Shown piece by piece: positions 13,155 through 18,107 of a stretch of DNA of 18,107 nucleotides. How positions within the stretch are numbered: position 1 is the first letter of the stretch; every line of letters begins with the position of its first letter. The DNA comes from Verrucomicrobia subdivision 3 bacterium UBA7542. GTDB taxonomy: Bacteria > Verrucomicrobiota > Verrucomicrobiia > Limisphaerales > UBA11358. The stretch is taken from positions 2,683-20,789 of the forward strand of contig DLMG01000295.1 in NCBI GenBank assembly GCA_002479245.1, written 5' to 3'. Position numbers and translations under genes: made by a program. Under the pieces are notes generated by a model. It did not search any database. It was not told where the DNA came from and worked only from the letters and a program-made list of their open reading frames with translations.

Positions 13155-13604
13155 ATGAAACTACAGCGAAGCATTTGTTTAACAACCGCACTATTGTTCC
13201 TGGCCGTCATCGGCTCAACCGTCAACGCCGTGGAGTCAGTCGTCAATCCCACCGGCACATGGAAAGTAACCGTCTCCAGCACCAACACCCAGGCGCGCCC
13301 CACCGCGCAGACCCTGAAACTCACGCTCAACGGCGGCACGCTGACTGGCACGCTCAGCTACAACAGCAGTCCCACTGTCAATGGCAAGGCGCGCGTCTCC
13401 GAATTGCCCATCACCGAAGCGAAACTCAATGGAAGCGAGCTTTCTTTCAATTTCACCCATCCTCCTGCGGCGGGGAACGGGCCAAACGCCACCTACAGCT
13501 ACCAAGGCACGATCAGCGGCGATACCATCAAAGGAACGTTTACAATGGAGTGGATGGGGCAAACCCGCACGAAAAACTGGGAGGCCAAGCGCATTAATGA
13601 GTAG
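13155..13604 (+). CDS. Small secreted beta-rich protein
   Basis: 149 aa. It has a Sec signal peptide: a basic start (MKLQR), a hydrophobic core (LTTALLFLAVIG) and a likely cleavage after TVNA at residue 25. The mature part is a run of short strands with Gly/Thr/Ser turns (GTWKVTVSST, LKLTLNGGTLTGTLSYNSS, LNGSELSFNFT, GTISGDTIKGTFTMEWMG). That pattern resembles the small lipocalin-like repeats of secreted verrucomicrobial proteins. No catalytic motif is seen. ATG 13155 is the only start that keeps the signal peptide; the ribosome site is weak (AAAAGAA). It stands alone: radC is divergent upstream. The 182 bases before it hold no clear feature. Confidence 0.7.
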   Translation: MKLQRSICLTTALLFLAVIGSTVNAVESVVNPTGTWKVTVSSTNTQARPTAQTLKLTLNGGTLTGTLSYNSSPTVNGKARVSELPITEAKLNGSELSFNFTHPPAAGNGPNATYSYQGTISGDTIKGTFTMEWMGQTRTKNWEAKRINE

Positions 13605-13764
13605 CTCACGGAGGAATCGCACATGCCGCCTTATTTGAGGTAGGCTGCAAGTCTTGATTTCCCCGTCAACCCCATTCGTGTTCTTTCCGCCTTCGCTCCC
13701 GTCTTCGTGTTTCACTTCGCCGCGGCAAGTGCGCGACACCCAGCCCGCCCCGGCCATGAACCCT

Positions 13765-13888
13765 GTAGCGCAGACATTCCTGTCTGCGGGTTCAGGCGAC
13801 TTTCCAGTCGCCTGTCCGTGCAGCAGTTTAGCAGGAAACACGGGACAGGAATGTCCCGTGAACTCGCAGACAGGAATGTCTGCGCTAC
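13765..13888. repeat. Cruciform repeat with three self-palindromic arms
   Basis: A perfect 24-bp inverted pair, 13765-13788 and 13865-13888, encloses two hairpins: AGGCGAC-tttcca-GTCGCCT (13794-13813) and CACGGGAC-aggaat-GTCCCGTG (13839-13860). Each outer arm is itself a hairpin (CGCAGAC-attcc-TGTCTGCG). The rest of 13605-14019 shows no gene or regulatory site that I can support. Confidence 0.9.
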
Positions 13889-14727
13889 ACACCGTTTAGC
13901 GGCGCAAGGCGCGCAAGAAGTTCGGGCAAATCCTTCCCGTTCGTGCGGGACGAGGGAACAAAGTTTCTGCGCGCGGCACTTTTCCAAATTTCACCCGCGT
14001 GTTAGCCTGCGGCTGCAACATGGAACCGCCGCGCACCCAAAATGATTCGCTCACGCCGTCCCAACGGCAGGCCGTCACCGCGCGCGGCAACGTGCTGGTC
14101 ATGGCCGGCGCGGGCACGGGCAAAACCTACACCCTCGTCGAGCGCTGCCTGCATTGCCTGTGCGAGGAGCAGCCGCCCACTTCGCTCGAAGAACTTCTCG
14201 TGGTCACCTTCACCGAGGCCGCCGCCGCTGAAATGCGCCGGCGGCTGCGCGAACAACTGGAGGAAAAACTTCGCGCCGAACCGGACGAACCGCGCTGGGC
14301 GGAGCAACTGGCGCTCTTCGACACCGCGCACATCGGCACGCTCCACGGTTTTTGCCTCAAGCTCGTGCGTGAACATTTCCACGAGCTCGGCCTTGACCCG
14401 CAACTGGCCGTGCTCGATGCGGGCGAGGCGCGTCTGCTGGCCGACGAAACACTCGATGAAGAACTGCAGGAGCACTACTCCGGGCAAAATGAACTGGCCG
14501 AAGCGGTCCAGAAACTGATTCAAATTTACGGCGGCGGGCGTGACCAGACCATTCGCCAACTGGTTTTGCGCCTGCACCATTACGCGCAAACCCGGCCCGA
14601 TGCCGATGGATGGCTCACGCGGCAAATTGAAAGATTCGCGTCACCCGTGCCGGACGAATGGCGTGGGTGGTTGCTCGACGGCATTCAAGCCTGGCGCGAT
14701 GAATGGCTGCCAGTGCTGGAAAACCTC

Positions 14728-14798
14728 GGAACGCCGGCCTCCGGCACGGCGCGTTTCAAGCGGGACGAACTTCGTGCCGTGCCGGAGGCCGGCGCTCC
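14728..14798. repeat. In-frame palindromic repeat in addA (1)
   Basis: Arms of 26 nt at 14728-14753 and 14773-14798 (GCCGGCCTCCGGCACGGC and its partner) have 2 mismatches. It is read as GTPASGTARFKRDELRAVPE and following residues between WLPVLENL and NNEKAAELA, with the frame preserved. Confidence 0.85.
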
Positions 14799-15299
14799 AA
14801 GTAACAATGAAAAGGCCGCTGAATTGGCAAATGTTCTCCGGCGGCTGCCGGAGAATTTTTCACGCGCTGACGCCGCCGGGATTCTGGGACAAATCAATTC
14901 CGCCGACGGCAACTGGCCAGTCAAACGCAAGATCGCTCTTCGCAAACCGTTGGAGAAATTTTTTGCCGACGCGGCGTTTTTGCATTCGCTTGCGCCGGTT
15001 GAAAACGGCCGCGACCCGCTCGTGGAAGATTGGGAATGGGTGCGCGGCCACATGGACGCGTTGCTGCGGCTGACACAGAATTTCTCGGCCCGGTTCGCCG
15101 CGCGCAAACTCAACGACGGGGTACTGGATTTTCACGATCTGGAACAGTTCGCCCTGAAGCTGCTCTGGGATTTTGCCGCGAACCAACCCACATCTGTCGC
15201 CGGACGCTGGCGTCAAAAAATCCGGTTCGTGTTCGTGGACGAATATCAGGACATCAACGCCGCTCAGGACAAAATCATCCAGGCGCTCAGCCGCGATTC

Positions 15300-15360
15300 G
15301 TTTGGAGTTCCGCCTTTAGGCGGCAAGCGGCCCAAACCGCCTGAAGGCGGAACTCCAAAC
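15300..15360. repeat. In-frame palindromic repeat in addA (2)
   Basis: Arms of 24 nt at 15300-15323 and 15337-15360 (TTTGGAGTTCCGCC...) have 1 mismatch. It is read as FGVPPLGGKRPKPPEGGTPN between ALSRDS and EGNRFLVGDVKQS, just before helicase motif III. The GVPPLGG...PPEGGTPN peptide is a familiar signature of this repeat in verrucomicrobial proteins, from memory. Confidence 0.9.
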
Positions 15361-16978
15361 GAAGGCAACCGTTTCCTCGTCGGCGACGTGAAGCAGAGCA
15401 TCTATCGTTTTCGTCTGGCCGACCCGAAAATCTTCCGCGATTACGCCCAAAGCTGGCGCGGAAATAACGGCCAGACGATTTCTCTCGCGGAAAATTTCCG
15501 CAGCCGCGAGGGACTGCTCAATTTTGTAAATTCTGTTTTTGAGCCGCTCATGCGCGAGGAAATCGGCGGCGTGCGTTACGATGCCGAAGCCCGGCTGCAA
15601 TTCGGCGCGCCCGACCACCGCGCGGAACTTAGCGTGGCAAAAGAGGCTTCGCCGCGCGCGGAATTGCTGTTGCGTTTCAAAAGGGGCCGCAACGACGTGG
15701 AAACCGGAGATGATTCCGGGGATGACGATCTGGCCGATTTGCAGGAAACGGAAAAGGAGGCCCGGCTGCTCGCCCGGCGGTTGAAGCAACTTGAGGCCGG
15801 GAAACACAAAATTTGGGACGCGGATAAAAAAGGGTTCCGCCCTGCCGAATGGCGCGATATGGCGGTCCTGCTGCGCGCACCGTCGGGCAAGGCGGAAATT
15901 TATGCGAAGGAATTTCAGCGCGCGGGCGTGCCGCTCGTCGTCGAACGCGGCGGATTTTACGACAGCGGTGAAATCCTGGATTTGCTGAGTCTGTTGCAAC
16001 TGCTGGACAATCCATTGCAGGACGTGCCGGCCATCGCCGTGCTCCGTTCCCCGCTTGCCGGTCTGTCCCTCGACGAACTGGCGCAGATCCGGCTGGCAGC
16101 GAAGGGCATGCATTTTTGGACGGCGCTCAACCGCTGGCGCGATGTGACACGTGACGGGGATCATGTGACAGGATTGGAAGCAACGGCGGAAACTTTTTCC
16201 AAGGTGGACAAGTTTTTGAAAGATTTTTCTCGCTGGCGGCAACTGGCGCGGCAGGCGTCGCTGTCGCAATGTCTGGAAAGCATGCTGGGCGAAACGCATT
16301 ACGCCGAGTGGCTGCTCGCGCGCCCGCGCGGCGCGCAACGGCGCGCCAACGTCGAACGATTTCTGGGTCTCGCGCAAAAGTTTGACGAGTTTCAACGGCA
16401 GGGATTGTTCCGGTTTTTGAAATTTATCGAGGCGCAACGCGAGGCCGAGGTTGAGCCGGAGATCGCGGAAGTCGCGGACGAAAACGCCGTGCGGTTGATG
16501 AGCATTCACCAGAGCAAAGGACTGGAATTTCCCATCGTCGCCGTCGCCGATCTCGCCAAGCCGTTCAACACGCAGGATCTGCGCGGTGAAATCATTTTTG
16601 ACGAGATCCTTCGGCCTGTGTCCACGCATCAAGCCGCCGCACACGGGCCGGCGGTATCCGAGCCTGCCGTACTGGCTCGCGCAACAGCACCAGCGCCGCG
16701 AACAATGGGGCGAGGAATTGCGCCTGCTTTACGTCGCCACGACCCGCGCCCGCGACACACTCGTTTTGACTGCCGCCGTCACGGAGAAAAAATGGGGATC
16801 GCTTTGGTTGAAACCGGCAGCGATCACGATTCAGGCCATTGTCGTGGCGAAAAGTTACGCGGATTGGCTGGGCTTGTGGTTTGCACAGCACGCAATCGCC
16901 GCGGACACGATACAAGGCGAATTGCCGCATCTGCGCTGGCGCATCGTAGATGATACGGAACTCCGCGATGATTTAATC

Positions 16979-17045
16979 TGTAGGAGCCGAGGTGACGAGG
17001 CTCACACTAAAGATCAATCAGAGACTCCTCACGTCGTCTCCTACA
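16979..17045. repeat. In-frame palindromic repeat in addA (3)
   Basis: TGTAGGAGCCGAGGTGACGA begins the arm at 16979-17003, which pairs imperfectly with 17021-17045 (GACTCCTCACGTCGTCTCC inside it). It is read as CRSRGDEAHTKDQSETPHVV in the downstream addA frame. It is the same family as the fragments at 6498-6525 and 8769-8795. Confidence 0.85.
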
Positions 17046-17801
17046 AAAACACAATCGAGCTTGACGCCGCGACAGCGGAAAGGCTGCGCGCGATACTGTC
17101 GTGGGAATATCCATTCGCCGCCGCGACGCAGCGCGCTGCCAAGTCGTCGGTGACCGCATTGCGACGCCAGGCGGCGGGTGAATTGGATGACGAAGCGGAG
17201 CAAATTTTCCCGGCACGGAATTTCGCGCCGGCGGCACGGCGAATTTCGCGCACCAAACTTTCGGCGGCGGACGCTGGCACGGCGCACCACAAATTTCTTC
17301 AATTCGTCGCGCTGGAAAACACGACCGACATTGCGGCGCTCAAATCGGAGGTGAAACGACTGGAGCGGAAAAAAGTTTTGTCGGCGGGCGAGTGCGCGGT
17401 CTTGAACCTGGAAGATATTGTGGCGTTTTGGAATTCGGAGCTGGGCCGGAAAATTCGCGCGCAGGCGGCAAACGTCCGGCGCGAACTGGCATTCACGGCG
17501 CGTTTCAGTCCGGCGGAACTGGAGGCCCTCACCGGCGTAAAATCGGCCCCGGGATTGGAGGACGAATTTGTCGTCGTGCAAGGCGTGGCGGATTTGGTGA
17601 TGCTGTTGCCGGAAGAAATCTGGCTCGCGGATTTCAAGACGGATGAAGTTCGTCCCGCCGAACTGCCGGAGAAAACGCGGCTTTACGCGCCGCAACTGAA
17701 ACTTTACGCGCACGCGCTGGAGAAAATTTATTCGCGGCTGGTCACAAAACGCTGGTTGCACTTTTTGTCCGTGCGGAAAACGGAAAACGTGTAAGCGGGA
17801 A

Positions 17802-17898
17802 GGTAGCACCCGCGTCTCGCCCGAAATTTTCAATACCCCAAGCGATCAAGGCAATGCGGCGGGACGCCGCATTGAACCCGCCGGAGGCGGGTGCTACC
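17802..17898. repeat. Intergenic palindromic repeat between addA and grpE
   Basis: GGTAGCACCCG at 17802 pairs with CGGGTGCTACC at 17888-17898. Inside is a hairpin CAATGCGGC-ggga-CGCCGCATTG. It lies between two convergent genes and could double as a bidirectional terminator, though it has no T tract. Confidence 0.7.
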
Positions 17899-17905
17899 AC
17901 AACCT

Positions 17906-18107
17906 TCAATCCGGCGATTCGAGCGAGAACTCGCCTCCGGCATTTCCCGGCGCGGGTGACGCGGCGAAAGCGGGTTTTTTGGGTTGCGTTTCCGCCGACG
18001 CATTCCCGTCGTGCAGACGCACGAGCGCGGGGCGCAAAAGCCGGCCCTGAAACGTGTAACCCGAACCAATGGTTTCGGCGACGACCGCGCCGGCCGGCGG
18101 CGTTTCC
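17906..18107 (-). CDS. grpE: GrpE C-terminus, partial (start outside window)
   Basis: The last 66 codons, read leftward from 18106 to the TGA at 17906-17908. The stretch AGAVVAETIGSGYTFQGRLL followed by RPALVRL matches the C-terminal beta domain of GrpE, the nucleotide exchange factor for DnaK in the Hsp70 chaperone system, which usually reads GTV...GY...GRLLRPA.V.V. After this core there is an unusual tail of about 35 residues rich in Ala, Pro and Ser (ASAETQPKKPAFAASPAPGN...), probably disordered. Only the C-terminal part is visible; the coiled-coil dimer region lies off the window. Confidence 0.85.
   Translation of the reverse strand, partial: ETPPAGAVVAETIGSGYTFQGRLLRPALVRLHDGNASAETQPKKPAFAASPAPGNAGGEFSLESPD

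Larger units (their letters stand above)
14020..17794 (+). pseudogene. addA: AddA/UvrD-type helicase-nuclease, frameshifted
   Basis: One gene in two frames: 14020-16605 in the first, 16610-17794 in the second. Joined, it would be about 1257 aa. All SF1 helicase motifs are present: LTPSQRQAV and Walker A AGAGTGKT (residues 29-36), VTFTEAAAAEMRRRL, FVDEYQDINAAQ, GDVKQSIYRFRLADP, LAENFRS, IHQSKGLEFPIVAVADL, and after the shift EELRLLYVATTRARDTLVL. The C-terminal RecB-like nuclease has GTAHHKF, VQGVADLV, LADFKTDE and QLKLYAHAL. AddA works with AddB to process double-strand breaks; no addB is in the window. The break is a +1 at 16606-16609: FDE is followed by ATCC where three bases are expected before FGLCPRIKPP. 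Three palindromic repeats are inserted in frame. Confidence 0.85.

Noticed and set aside
12304..13158. 284-codon open frame on the plus strand opposite radC
   Set aside because: It is the shadow of radC in a GC-rich genome; the peptide has no domain, and radC motifs are clear on the other strand.
15316..16644. 442-codon open frame on the minus strand opposite addA
   Set aside because: Antisense shadow of the helicase gene, which shows full motif conservation on the plus strand.
17830..18069. 79-codon minus-strand frame at the right edge
   Set aside because: The neighbouring frame encodes a clear GrpE C-terminus (GRLLRPALV), so this one is its shadow.

Overview
The window reads as an accessory-rich stretch of chromosome from a GC-rich (by eye, high-50s percent GC) bacterium of the Verrucomicrobia type, possibly the Pedosphaera/Limisphaerales side. 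This is inferred from the style of the U32 peptidase and DUF2723 proteins, from the dense small palindromic repeats such as GGAGTTCCGCC, and from the many toxin-antitoxin (TA) genes. No rRNA, tRNA or CRISPR array was seen.

Layout. (1) 1-3730: the 3' part of a U32-family peptidase gene, a phd/relE-type TA pair, a second diverged copy of the last 77 bp of the U32 gene, and a convergent DUF2723 multi-pass membrane protein. (2) 3870-8680: a TA island. It holds a higBA-type pair with a frameshifted toxin, a nucleotidyltransferase/HEPN pair, a mazEF-like pair, a leftward cassette of three small genes (one DUF4926-like), and a second antitoxin copy with only a toxin stub. Five copies of one repeat of about 200 bp ('repeat A'), all in the same orientation, lie between the modules. 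The two higA copies (352 bp, no indels) flank the island as direct repeats. (3) 8842-12240: a structurally complete Recombinase-in-Trio (RIT) element. Three tyrosine recombinases with ATGA overlaps sit between 96-bp inverted repeats that differ at 3 positions. Each repeat carries a terminator-like hairpin facing into the element. (4) 12229-12936: radC, whose last codons, stop codon and probable terminator come from the RIT right end. (5) 13155-17794: a small secreted protein, a cruciform repeat, and an AddA/UvrD-type helicase-nuclease gene broken by a single +1 frameshift. (6) 17906-18107: the C-terminus of grpE, running off the window.

How the parts relate. The housekeeping-type genes (U32, DUF2723, radC, addA, grpE) form a backbone with mobile or addictive modules at gene ends. 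One TA pair follows a duplicated U32 3' end, and the RIT element sits exactly at the radC 3' end. A second layer is made of palindromic elements. They occur between genes, and at least five lie in-frame inside the U32 and addA coding regions, adding loops to those proteins without a stop codon.

The strongest candidates for something new are the repeat-A/TA cassette arrangement, the gene-end duplication around the phd/relE pair, and the in-frame palindromic insertions. All functional claims rest on reading motifs by eye; no database search was run.
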